Below are positions 9,618-19,454 of a DNA stretch of 36,810 nt, piece after piece (positions within the stretch are counted from its first letter, which is position 1; every line of letters begins with the position of its first letter). The DNA comes from Paraphysomonas bandaiensis (Eukaryota; Chrysophyceae), in contig CBFFRP010000542.1 of the NCBI GenBank assembly GCA_965644295.1, forward strand, positions 1 to 36,810, in the 5' to 3' direction. The notes below the pieces were generated by a model, which searched no databases, was not told where the DNA came from, and was given only the letters and a program-made list of their open reading frames with translations. The position numbers and the translations under genes are program-made.

Positions 9618-9701
9618 CCTAGTCAAATTGGTTGAATTACCTAGTCACGCTATTTTTGGTGGAATAACCTAGTCAAAGTAATAAATGACTCAACCTAGTC
9701 A
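9618..9701. repeat. CCTAGTCA cluster 2
   Basis: Four perfect CCTAGTCA copies lie at 9618, 9640, 9668 and 9694, spaced 22-28 bp. They lie immediately 3' (on the minus strand) of the chromodomain fragment stop at 9715, so they are probably the 3' untranslated end of that repeat. Cluster 1 would be a second copy of the end. Confidence 0.75.
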
Positions 9702-9714
9702 ACTTTGGTAATAA

Positions 9715-9944
9715 TTAATCTTCCTCCTCATCAGCAGTATAAACAACATTTTGAGGTAAAAAATTCCGTACGTAGTTATCTGGATGTTGAGTTAGAAAAT
9801 TATGTAGAGCATACGATTTCCTGACGTTAGCCCAAGGTTCCCATGTGGGAATCTCATACCCTATCCAATGTACTAAGTATTTAGATAGGGCCTTTATTTT
9901 AGAAATATGGTGTACAGCATAAAAATTTCCATCCCTATAAACAG
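9715..9944 (-). pseudogene. Chromodomain fragment broken by the copia insertion
   Basis: The minus-strand frame ends at TAA 9715-9717 and encodes about 76 residues up to the copia target site. The core YLVHWIGYEIPTWEPWANV matches the chromodomain pattern (hydrophobic strand, W-x-G-Y, T-W-E-P), which binds methylated histone tails. Such domains sit at the C-terminus of integrases in chromoviral Ty3/gypsy elements and in host chromatin proteins. The acidic tail and CCTAGTCA-rich 3' flank favour a repeat. The frame enters the copia LTR at 9945, which supplies in-frame ATGs. On the other side (from 22957) the same frame stays open for only about 20 codons. What the whole protein was cannot be seen. 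Confidence 0.6.
9940..9944. repeat. Target-site duplication of copia (AACAG), left
   Basis: AACAG sits directly before the left LTR and again directly after the right LTR at 22952-22956. Confidence 0.95.
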
Positions 9945-10264
9945 TGTTAGAAATAGACATTTTTAGTAATAAGACCTTTGTTAACACTTATATGGAATAT
10001 TATATAATTATAAGAGATACCATACTTCATTCATTGACGTTCACCAACTCTTTCTATCTCTACTACACCAACCATTTCTAGTACGATCTTACATCGTCAC
10101 TATCTTGTACAGTCAGTATATTTCAGTTTTATCACTACAATGGCTATCATATTATTGGTTCTCATACTACAGCTAGCTACTACTGTATTCTTTGAGTAAC
10201 GGATATAATTCTAATATCTTGGAAACTACAGCTTTTAATTGCTCACAAACAGCAAAACTCAACA
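9945..10264 (-). repeat. Copia 3' LTR
   Basis: 320 bp, identical by eye to 22632-22951 (constant offset 12687) and with TG...CA ends. It contains ATGTCTATTTCTAACA at its inner-frame end on the minus strand, which fuses to the chromodomain fragment. Confidence 0.96.
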
Positions 10265-10273
10265 CTCCCTCTC
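10265..10273 (-). other. Copia polypurine tract
   Basis: On the minus strand, GAGAGGGAG directly precedes the 3' LTR, the expected site for plus-strand DNA priming. Confidence 0.75.
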
Positions 10274-10391
10274 AATTCAAAGCTGTAACACATGGCATAA
10301 CTGACGGATACGCAACCACCGAAACCGTATAGGACAAACCGGTGGACGTATGGCTCCGACGTTTCAGCTAGCCTCTCCGTAGACAACACGT

Positions 10392-13110
10392 TTATGAGCC
10401 TCTGTTTCGTTTGTATGAATTCTCTCTGATGACATCCACAGATGACTTCTGATCTTCTCCTAGACATCTCTTTCTATGCTCCTCGTATATAACGCCACAC
10501 AAAGATTTCGTAAATATGTCTGCAGTCTGGTTATCAGTTCCAACGTGATACAATATCGCAGTGTTAAAACGTCCTTCTGGATCTACATGTTCACGCACCC
10601 AGTGGTATTTGATTTCAATGTGTTTTGATCTTTTGTGGAACACTGGATTTAATGCTAGATCACGAGCACTCTGGCTATCTAAAAAAAATGGAGTGGGTTC
10701 GTACAGTCGAAGTCCCAATTCGGCCAACACCCCCCGAAGCCACACCAGTTCTTGCATGCCAGCGTACATAGCTTGGTACTCACTCTGCATTGAAGACGTA
10801 GACACAGTAACTTGTAAGATTGATTGCCAGGTGAGTGGTCCACCTGCTGCAAACACAATGTATCCAGTTGTCGACCTTCGTGACACAGTATCGCCTGCCC
10901 AGTCAGCGTCTGTGAAAATATGCATGTCAAAGCTCTTACCACTGAACCGAATACCTTTCCGCACAGTACCCCTGATGTATTGTAACAAATAAGTCATCAA
11001 CTTGCATGTAGCCTTTGTTGGTTTCGAAGCATATCGTGACAATAGGCCAACAGCATACGCAATATCTGGACGCGTATTCATTGATAGATATAGCATGGCA
11101 CCTAGTAAGCTACGATAGGGATAATTGTCGACTCCCTCTTCCTCCTGAGATGAGTTCTCACTATCAGTGCAATTAATCCTGTCCATGGCATCTACAGGTA
11201 GTGGGGATTTGCGAACTTTGTTTGAAGGTCCAAGGAATGCTGCATATTTGGTGAGAATTTTTTCAGCGTATGTCGATTGGTCAAGTTGAAAATAATTCTT
11301 GGTCCTTGTAACTCGAACGTTGAGAAAATGCTCTAATTCTCCCATGTCTGACATGTCAAATCTTTCACAAAACCGTTTCTTGATTTCTGTCAAAATAGTC
11401 AGATCCGCACAAGCGATTACTATATCATCAACGTATATGGTTAAGTACACACGATGACCTTTGTACATCATATAATATAGACATGGTTCTAAAATGCAGG
11501 GTTTGAATCCCAAAGACTTTATAAATCCATGTATGGTCTTCCACCATGAACGTGGAGAACTCCGAAGGCCATATAGTGAGCGATATAGTTTGAAACAGTG
11601 TCCTGGTGGCAACTGAAAATCGGGAGGAGGGTCCATGTACACGTCTCCTTCGATTTTAGCATAACAGAATGCATTCGACACGTCAAGTTGATGGATGTGC
11701 ATACTAAACATGAAAGCAAGGGCAATGATTAGTCTAACCGTAATCGATTTCACCACAGGAGCAAATGTATTTTCGACGTCTATACCTGTCCTTTGACCAT
11801 ATCCCAGAGCGACCAGACGAGCTTTATGCTTTTTTATTGATCCATCTTTATTGTATTTTCGTTTGAACACATATCTGGACTTTAGAGGTCTAACACCAGG
11901 TGGCGTCTCAACGACATTAAACACTTCCCGCTTGAATAATGCATTCCGTTCTAATCGTCTAGCTTCCTTCCAATTTGAAGCTTCAGGACATGTCAATGAC
12001 TCTTCATACGTCTCAGGCTCTCTATAAGTAGACGAGTTAGACATAAGTGCGCAATCACTCTCATCACACAAGTTAACAATCTCCTCGTCATGGAGAAGGT
12101 TTACCTCACCCAGGGTGGACACATTAGTCAACACCCTTCGGATTCGCGTACGTTTACCACTGGTCTCCCTTGACTCAGCATGTACAGTACCACTATTCTC
12201 ACTTGGCACACAAGAAGGTACATTCTCAAAGACACGATTCGCGCTGACCCCACTCGGTACAGCACCCGCACTACTCTCCGGCAAAGTACGAAGGGACATT
12301 CTCTTCCCTGGAATCTCATCCGCCGTAGACTTATTGGGCGTGTCACCCGAAGCCGGCGTATATGACGATCCACCTCTCTTGTCGTCACAAGAACGAGGTT
12401 TTGAGTACAGCCTGCGGTTATAGTCACCAGTCAACTCGGCAATATCACGTACGTGAATAGGGACTTTTTCTTCTATCTGCTCTTTCCCAGCAGTTACTAG
12501 CGCCCTAAACGCCACAATTAGTCCTTTTCGCACCACAACTCTCGTAGTCTTGAAGAGAAACCCGTCGTCCACATGATACGAACCAATCAGATGTTTAAAC
12601 TCTTCAACTGATCGATCTAATGGGTCAGTTTTGACTAAGGCCTCTTCAAGCTCTGCATAGTACTCCTTATCTCTTGGAGGTATACTTTCATCATACAGAA
12701 CATGTACTGATACGACTTCTTTGTCACCAAGCCACACACGGGATCCCTTTTTCGTATTGGATAGACCTATGAAATACCCAGTCTGCGACTTCTCCTGCCA
12801 GTCCTTTCGACGATCACCTTTGGGAATAAGCACATAAGCCTTGCACCCCCAGCGTCGAAATCTCGATAAGTCAGGGACTGAACCTCCTGGGACGCATTCC
12901 ATTGGAGACATCCAACCTCGATATGTACGTGTAGGCATTCGTCGAACTATCATGCATGCATATACATAAGCATCCCACCAAAAAATTACGGGTAATCCTG
13001 AGTCCATTAACAGAGCCAGAGTCATTTCTCCCAATGTTCGATTCCTACGCTCAGATACACCATTCATCTCAGGGCTGTCTGTGGAGCTCCAAGTGATGCT
13101 AGTTCCAAAC
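10392..13110 (-). pseudogene. pol: Copia polyprotein, 3' half: integrase end, reverse transcriptase, RNase H
   Basis: About 905 residues on the minus strand; the frame's first residues beyond 13110 come from the gypsy LTR and are not native. In order: the integrase core end with NGVSERRNRTL (catalytic Glu); a Ser/Arg-rich linker; reverse transcriptase with QLDVSNAF and Y-V-D-D (11424-11435), the copia-type active site; and RNase H with FTDADWAGD, RRSTTGY, a SEYQA Glu motif, and the closing FTKSL typical of Ty1/copia. Together these copy RNA to DNA and insert it. The half lacks a start codon of its own because gypsy element B separates it from Gag-protease. Apart from that break the frame is open to TAA at 10392-10394. 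Confidence 0.93.
13107..13110. repeat. Target-site duplication of gypsy element B (AAAC), left
   Basis: AAAC precedes the left LTR and recurs at 20599-20602 after the right LTR. If the first T of the LTR is counted with the target, the duplication is AAACT (5 bp). Confidence 0.85.
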
Positions 13111-14254
13111 TGTAACCCTGGGGGTTTATATAGTAGCAAGTGTAGTAGTGAAATAGGGTATTCAACAACAAGAAGAGAGTCAACAACAGAAGAAGGACAG
13201 CAAACAGTACAAGATAATTATTTACGAAGGAAGTGCAAACATCTAGCCACGAGTCACGGAATTACAACAAGCCATTCACACTGAAGTGCATACTTGCGGC
13301 TACTCTAGGCAGTTATTAATATCACGACACTCAAAACACGTTACCCAGTATCTCTACTACTTGCAATACATGTGAAGCCAGCCGACTGCACCTGTTGTTT
13401 TACGACGTAGAGGCAATAAGGGCAATGGAGAGAGACTTAGGTAGCATCAACGTGATGTACACACAATTCTCTCTGCATCATCCTCAGAACAGCATAAGAA
13501 GGGATCTTCAGATGTTGCTAGTACATCCTGAACATAAATGTCTCAAGTTAAGTGCAGAACTATGGATGTACACAGCCCAATACCTCTGTGAGCTGCATTT
13601 TCATGATGGTGCTCTGGATGTGGAGATGAGCAGGAGTTAGGACCATTCAAGAGCATACTATAGACGCTATGCATGGTGATGCTGCTAAGCAGGCATAGTG
13701 GGTGGCTATTATGGCAAGCGTGTGGCTTAAAGAGGAATATATGGAGAGAGTAAAGATGCAATAAGTTTTATATGAGTTTAGGGAGTATGATAAGAGCAGT
13801 AGACTATCAGCGAATACGGTATCACGTTACTCATTTTAGTTAGCTGTTTTTCAGTTTTATCACTATGGTTTTATTTCAGTTTTATGCGTAGTTTCAGTTT
13901 TATGCGCAGTTATTCAGTTTCATACGCTGTTATTCAGTTTTGTTTTATTGTCATAATACGTGTGGTATACACGGTGTATGCAAGAATGCATGCGGTGTGG
14001 TGTGTGTGATATAAAATGAACTTGGTTCATTCTGTAGATGCGTACCATTCTATATGTTATTCCTTGCATGTCATTGTTTTAAGTTACTTGACACTGTCTT
14101 AACAGCGATCTTTATTCTTAGAGGGAATACTGCGCGGCGTTATCTAGCGGATATCGTTGACCGTGTTGGGTGATTTAACAGTAATAATAAGTGTTTACTC
14201 ACACCTTATTATATATTTTGTTGGGAGCAAACCCGCAAGTCTGGTTTGTGCATA
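13111..14254 (+). repeat. Element B 5' LTR
   Basis: It begins TGTAACCCTGGG and ends GTTTGTGCATA. At 13849-13945 the word TCAGTTT(T)AT recurs about five or six times in a short stretch (a possible U3/R regulatory array). An 81-codon ORF at 13395 opens with TTG and is not counted as a gene. Confidence 0.95.
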
Positions 14255-14511
14255 GTAATATTACTACTAGTCCCATAAGGCCTTTTATATTGCGTAGTAG
14301 TGTACTAGATAATTATCATTTATATTGGAAGTCATTGACCATTGTGGGGGCGAAGTTTGAAGCAACAATATCTCATCTTGTACTGTGCCTGCGGACAAGC
14401 ACGTCAAGACAGTAGATTTGTTACAGAGAGCTTAGCATTCACATAGGACAAAGACAACCACCAGTAGCTAGTCTGATAGTAAGATACAATTGTCTTAGCA
14501 TATAGACAGTA
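14255..14511 (+). other. Element B leader
   Basis: 257 bp between the 5' LTR and the first ORF. It begins GTAATATTACTACTAG with no match to a common tRNA 3' end that I recognise. Confidence 0.5.
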
Positions 14512-15426
14512 ATGGATGTCAATCAAGACGAAGCCACAGACCTGCAGCGTCTAATGCAGGGATTCGTAGAGCAAATTACAGGCATGGTAAATACTCTAAC
14601 TGAGACAGTAGCTGGGGTAAAAGATGACGTAGCTGGGCTCAAGCACGACGTAGCTGAGGTCAGCGATGAGCTCAAGGAATTGAGAGTAAGAATAGCTGTC
14701 TTGGAAGGATCGTACTCATTTCCACAACCCCTTGAAAATTCTCCAGCTGCAGTTTCGAAGTCAGTGAATGATGCTTCTGCAGGACAAGATGTTTGTGCTG
14801 CAAAAGAGCCCTTGAACATTAATATTGAAAATTTAAATTCTACCAGTGTGGAGTGCATGTTGGAACAAGAAACTGTCGTTTGTACTGAGGATAAAGAGAT
14901 GACCGAAAAGTCTTCTGAAATTCATAATGAGGATTCGGAATATGCCGAAAAGGAAGCTTTGATTGCGGTTATTGATTCTCAGGTTACTCCACTGGGTGAA
15001 ACTTTGATTGAAGAACTTAGACATCCAGAATTTCTTTCTGAGAAGTCCAAGTCTACTCAACAAAATGACTCAAAAGATGCAGGGTGTTCTGTTGTTAAGA
15101 CTGTAAAGGTCATTTCAGTGAATCAGCTTTCAGTTGAAAACCATACTGTCAACGACGATATTGACGGTGACACAATTGTCATGTCAACACATCAATCAGC
15201 CCTGCCATCGAAGGCTGTTGTTACTCCCTTAAGCTATCTTCTGGTTATGCCTGGACGAGTTATGGGAAAGCATTTGACATTGTTGAGTCATCTTGAAGTG
15301 GTTAATCTTCTTTACACCAAAATGATGTTTGAGGAACCATGCTTGTGTTTTAAAGAACTTGTACAGCGCGATGAGCATGGCCCTGGACCGCCTTTTGTCA
15401 CTTCGGTGAATCTATTTCAATTTTAA
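14512..15426 (+). CDS. Coiled-coil Gag-like relic protein, element B
   Basis: The 304-residue ORF starts at ATG 14512. Residues about 10-70 form a clear heptad-type coiled coil (repeated V-K-D-D-V-A-G-L-K-like units ending in RIAVLEG). A long acidic, Glu/Ser/Thr-rich middle and an unremarkable C-terminus follow. Position and the N-terminal coiled coil match the Gags of elements A and C, but the helical capsid core and the CCCH finger are absent. It is probably a shortened or remodelled gag. No recognised domain supports any other function. Confidence 0.5.
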   Translation: MDVNQDEATDLQRLMQGFVEQITGMVNTLTETVAGVKDDVAGLKHDVAEVSDELKELRVRIAVLEGSYSFPQPLENSPAAVSKSVNDASAGQDVCAAKEPLNINIENLNSTSVECMLEQETVVCTEDKEMTEKSSEIHNEDSEYAEKEALIAVIDSQVTPLGETLIEELRHPEFLSEKSKSTQQNDSKDAGCSVVKTVKVISVNQLSVENHTVNDDIDGDTIVMSTHQSALPSKAVVTPLSYLLVMPGRVMGKHLTLLSHLEVVNLLYTKMMFEEPCLCFKELVQRDEHGPGPPFVTSVNLFQF

Positions 15427-15689
15427 AGAGAACCTATTGGGATGAAGATTGGCCGTACCCGATGTTGATGTTGTATTATTGTTGTTATTGGAGACACGTT
15501 ACCATCAGGGTGCCAATTCATTTCTTTTGATGAGAAGGTGATAGTATTGTTTGTGACGAACGGGTTCATCAGTTTCTAAATCAAAGGATTCGTTATTCAA
15601 TGCTTGTGAGGGAAATGTTGTATCGTATATCGTAAATATTTTATTCAATATAATGTCAGTTAAAATTCAGTCATTATTATATTATATGC

Positions 15690-15965
15690 TTGAGGAGAGG
15701 AGTGTCTACACGCGGTTACATTTTCAATGTAGCATTGAGGAAAGATGTTTCTTCGCTGGATGTCCATTGTGTAATTCATGATTCGTTGATCAATGTAGAT
15801 ACGGGAGTCGGTAGTGAATGTGTGCAGTTCATGTCTCAGAACAATATTATCAAAGGCTATATGGACTCAAGGACAACTGTTGTATACAATCTTTGTATAT
15901 ATTATGGTGTGAAGACTGCTAAATGGCTTGGTGATTCATCCGAAATATATATAAGATTGGATTGA
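15690..15965 (+). pseudogene. Degenerate retropepsin-like stretch, element B
   Basis: A 91-codon open frame without an ATG start (opens at TTG 15690). It contains V-D37-T-G39-V and, about 20 residues on, M-D-S-R-T, which parallels D-T-G-A and A-D-S-R-T in element A's protease. It also lies between gag-like and RT sequence, where protease belongs. The downstream IxGLP block is not seen. Homology is suggestive only. Confidence 0.35.
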
Positions 15966-16791
15966 GTTTTGAGAAGTTTGAATGTGTATATATATTCCAG
16001 AAGCTATTATTTATCATACTTATATCTAATATTTTGATCATTGAGAATGCATCGTCAATGCCAGTGATTATTGCAAATTGAGGATCAGTTGTTGTTATTT
16101 GATTTTGAGAAAGTCTTCCAGAGTTATTTTGAGAATTCTGTTTAAATATTGATATCAGAGTGGTCAATGGGCTCAATGATGTACTGCCATACTGTTTAGT
16201 TTCTTTCAATGATTGCTACAAGAGGAATTTGATTCTGGAGTTTGTTGAAAATGTTTCAAACGTGTTACGGATCAAAATGCGAGTCTTGTCAGTCTCGTAC
16301 GAATGTTCTGGTGACATCATTAAAATGAATCATTCTGAGTTGCCATCACTTGTTCGATTTATATAATTCAATCTACGGTCAGTTACGTACATATGGATCT
16401 TCTGTTGTGCAGTTTGTATTGACTGAGTTGGATTATCTATTGTTGTGAGTTGCAAACTGGGATAAACTGAGAGTAGTCGGTTTTCTGTGTGAGAGAGAGT
16501 GATTTGAACATTCATCATTTTCATCAGGAATTATCAACAATTACGTTGCTCGTCATTGATGGGTGGGATATACGGTTGGAATTCAGAAAGTGATACGAGT
16601 AATAAAACCTTGTACGCTAAAGGAAGGAGCTTGTGAGTATACCTCCTATATGCCTATAATCTATTTTGTCGAGCGTTGTATTCGAATATCTTTCAACATA
16701 TATTCGATTTAAGCAAGTGGAGTGTGATGTTTCTCAATACGGAGTTGTTACGGATTCCAATGAATTCAGTGATTGAGACATATATATAGTC
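15966..16791 (+). other. Decayed or replaced pol region, element B
   Basis: No long frame on either strand. The N-terminal half of reverse transcriptase, with its first catalytic Asp, should lie here but is not readable. Directly before 16792 the frame reads stop-D-I-Y-I-V, which would fit the strand preceding the F-D-N motif, so some of this may be mutated RT sequence. Confidence 0.5.
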
Positions 16792-19380
16792 ATGTTTGAC
16801 AACATGTTGATCTTAGCTGAAGACCCCGCTGATGCATACAAAAAGTTTGAAATGATAATTGACCGGTGTATTGAACGTAATGAAAAACTCAAGATGCCTA
16901 AGAGTTGGCTGGGATTCCGGGAAGTGAATTTCTTTGGCTACGTGTGCAGACACAAATCGTATGAGGTCAGTCCTGATAAGAAGGAAGCTTTGGCTAACAT
17001 TCCAATGCCTACGAGTACTAAGACGGCCAGAAGCTTACTAGGAAAAGGAGTTTTCTTCTCAGGGTTCACACCTAGATATTCTGACTTGGTAGGTCATCTT
17101 CCGGACATGACCAAGAAAACTTTCAACTGGGATAAATCTACATGGAAGCATGATTACGAAGAGGAGTATCGAAAATTCATAAAGGGTCTACAAGATGCCT
17201 GTGAGTTATTTTATCCCGACTATTCGTTAGAATGGATCCTAAGAACTGATGCTAGCGAGCTAGGAGTAGGAGCAGTATTATTACAGAAGAAAATTTTAGA
17301 GGATGGTACTGTTCAGTTACAACCAATAGCATTTATATCGAAAAAATTCTCAACGCAAGCACAACGATGGGCTACGATAGAGCAGGAAGGCTACGGTATC
17401 TATTATGCTGTCAGAAACCTCGCATATTATTTAGTGGGCAAGGAGTTTATTATTGAGACCGATCATAACAATTTAGTGTGGATGGAGGCATCTGAAGTAC
17501 CTAAAATTGTGAGATGGCGTATATACCTGCAATCGTTTAACTTTATGATTCGGCACATTCCAGGTTCTCAAAATTGGTTAGCAGATTGGCTCTCCAGAGC
17601 ACATAAGTTGCAACATTTGGCTGGTATATTTCCTGATGTGGACATTGAGGAATACATTGATGAAACTATGTTTGGCAACTTAGACATCTATCTTAACAAT
17701 TTTATGGATCCGGATGACAAGGAAGAAGAGTTGGAACCGTTGTATTTATCCAAAGAGGAAAGTTTTCAAGCAGTTCATAATGCCAGACAAGGTCACAAAG
17801 GAGCTTATGCCACGTGGGTAAAATTGAATAAGAAATGCCCGGGACACAGGATATCTTTTGAAGAAGTCACCGAGATGATCAATAAATGTCCCAACTGTGC
17901 TAAGACACGACTCGGAATGCAAGAAGCTTTGATAGCTATACCTCGCAGTTTAAAACCACCTTCAGCTCGTAGTGCCATCGGTATCGATGCAGTGGAAATT
18001 ACACCCCACGGTAAAGAAGGCTACACGCATATTAACGTGGTGGTAAATCTGTTTACAAAACATGTCTTCCTCGAACCAGTGAAGGGAGTCACTGCCATAA
18101 ATCTTGCTAATACTGTATGGAAGTATTGGAGTCAATTTGGTCATACTGATGTGATCATATCGGATCAAGGACCTGATCTAAAATCCCAATTATTTGACCA
18201 ACTTTGCTCATATATTGGTGTCAAACACACATTCAGCATAGCGGATAGACATGCCAACGGATGCGAGAGGATCATAGGAGAGGTAGTGCGGCATTTAAGA
18301 GCATTAGTATTTGATTACAGTGAGAAAGAAGAGAAGCGAGATGTATTTGAAGACCCCAGCTGGATTCCTACAGTGGCACATGTATTGAATTCTGAAGTAT
18401 CATCTGAAACGGGGTATTCGCCTTTTGAGTTAACATTTGGTTCTGAGAGTGAGAGGTATAACAATATGGGAAGGGATGAAGTACCAGAGAAAGCCCATGC
18501 TAGACTACATAAACTCAATGATAATCTAGCTCTGTTGCAACGCAGTTCGAGAGAATATCAAGATAAGTTGAAGGCCAAACGTTTCAGTAAAGGCATATCT
18601 CCTCAGCGACAGAATCAGTATCAGCCGGGCGACTTTGTTTTATTTGACAAAGGGGCCAAGGTTTACCCTAAAATGTCTCATAGATACCTAGGACCATTTC
18701 AGGTTATATCGCAATATAAGAATGATATTGACTGCAAACATTTGGTGACCGGAGTTGTAACAAAAGTAGATGTACGGGATGTAAAATTATATCCCGGAGA
18801 CAGGGAACAAGCCTATAAAATGGCTATGCGAGATCATGATCAGCATGAGATCGACACTATTTTATATTACACTGGAGACAGAGAACGGCGTTCAACAATG
18901 TTGTTTACAGTACGTTTCAAGGATGGAGATATCAGAGAGCTACCTTACAGCCAGGATTTATTTGATTCCATAGCCTATGAGGAATTCTGTAGCAGCAAGC
19001 CTTATCTACATCATCTTATTTATACCACGGATGGGGCCGCCAAATATATCAGTGAGAAGAGGAAGCAGTCAATAACTACGGTTCAACCGGGTGACGAGGT
19101 GTATGTAGATATCAGAGTATTCGGAGATGACTGGTATGATGCCCTACAACTACCAGATTCGCCCACTGTTACATATGTGATGCAATTTATGCTCACTCAC
19201 TGGTATCATAAAACCAGCAAGAAGCTAATTTCTGTCAAGAATCCCATGACCAAAGCCACATACAGATTTGATAACTACCATGTGAAATGTTTTGTACATC
19301 GCGACTTCGATCCGCCGACAACTATGGTACTGATAGATTCCGACTTTGCGCTACGTTTTCCCCAAGTCCATCAACATTAA
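16792..19380 (+). CDS. pol: RT C-terminal part, RNase H, integrase and chromodomain-like Pol, element B
   Basis: The 862-residue intact ORF starts at an ATG that sits exactly on the RT active-site motif (M-F-D-N, residues 1-4, where most Ty3 elements have Y-x-D-D). In order: RT thumb with FFGY (47-50); RNase H with D153 and TDHNNLVW near 225; integrase zinc motif H329, H335, C366, C369; and integrase core D399, D458 and E492. A chromodomain-like segment follows (about 685-745), then a conserved tail of unknown fold with GDEVYVD and THWYHK. It is closely parallel to the element C pol. Without the N-terminal half of RT it cannot polymerise alone; RNase H and integrase could be functional. Confidence 0.9.
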   Translation: MFDNMLILAEDPADAYKKFEMIIDRCIERNEKLKMPKSWLGFREVNFFGYVCRHKSYEVSPDKKEALANIPMPTSTKTARSLLGKGVFFSGFTPRYSDLVGHLPDMTKKTFNWDKSTWKHDYEEEYRKFIKGLQDACELFYPDYSLEWILRTDASELGVGAVLLQKKILEDGTVQLQPIAFISKKFSTQAQRWATIEQEGYGIYYAVRNLAYYLVGKEFIIETDHNNLVWMEASEVPKIVRWRIYLQSFNFMIRHIPGSQNWLADWLSRAHKLQHLAGIFPDVDIEEYIDETMFGNLDIYLNNFMDPDDKEEELEPLYLSKEESFQAVHNARQGHKGAYATWVKLNKKCPGHRISFEEVTEMINKCPNCAKTRLGMQEALIAIPRSLKPPSARSAIGIDAVEITPHGKEGYTHINVVVNLFTKHVFLEPVKGVTAINLANTVWKYWSQFGHTDVIISDQGPDLKSQLFDQLCSYIGVKHTFSIADRHANGCERIIGEVVRHLRALVFDYSEKEEKRDVFEDPSWIPTVAHVLNSEVSSETGYSPFELTFGSESERYNNMGRDEVPEKAHARLHKLNDNLALLQRSSREYQDKLKAKRFSKGISPQRQNQYQPGDFVLFDKGAKVYPKMSHRYLGPFQVISQYKNDIDCKHLVTGVVTKVDVRDVKLYPGDREQAYKMAMRDHDQHEIDTILYYTGDRERRSTMLFTVRFKDGDIRELPYSQDLFDSIAYEEFCSSKPYLHHLIYTTDGAAKYISEKRKQSITTVQPGDEVYVDIRVFGDDWYDALQLPDSPTVTYVMQFMLTHWYHKTSKKLISVKNPMTKATYRFDNYHVKCFVHRDFDPPTTMVLIDSDFALRFPQVHQH

Positions 19381-19417
19381 TTTTGACTTAGTTTTATACT
19401 GAGTTATATTATTATCG

Positions 19418-19451
19418 AAAAAAAAAAAAAAAAAAAAGAGAGGGAAAAAGG
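19418..19451 (+). other. Poly-A run and polypurine tract of element B
   Basis: About 20 A residues, then GAGAGGGAAAAAGG ending a few bases before the 3' LTR. The G/A tract is the expected plus-strand primer site. Confidence 0.75.
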
Positions 19452-19454
19452 TAG

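Noticed and set aside
13395-13640. 81-codon ORF in the element B LTR (also 19739-19984)
   Set aside because: It opens with TTG. The first ATG is inside, and identical LTRs make its presence in both copies uninformative.
19418-19437. A-run as the poly-A tail of a non-LTR insertion
   Set aside because: It leads straight into the polypurine tract and LTR of element B, with no non-LTR sequence upstream and no target duplication.
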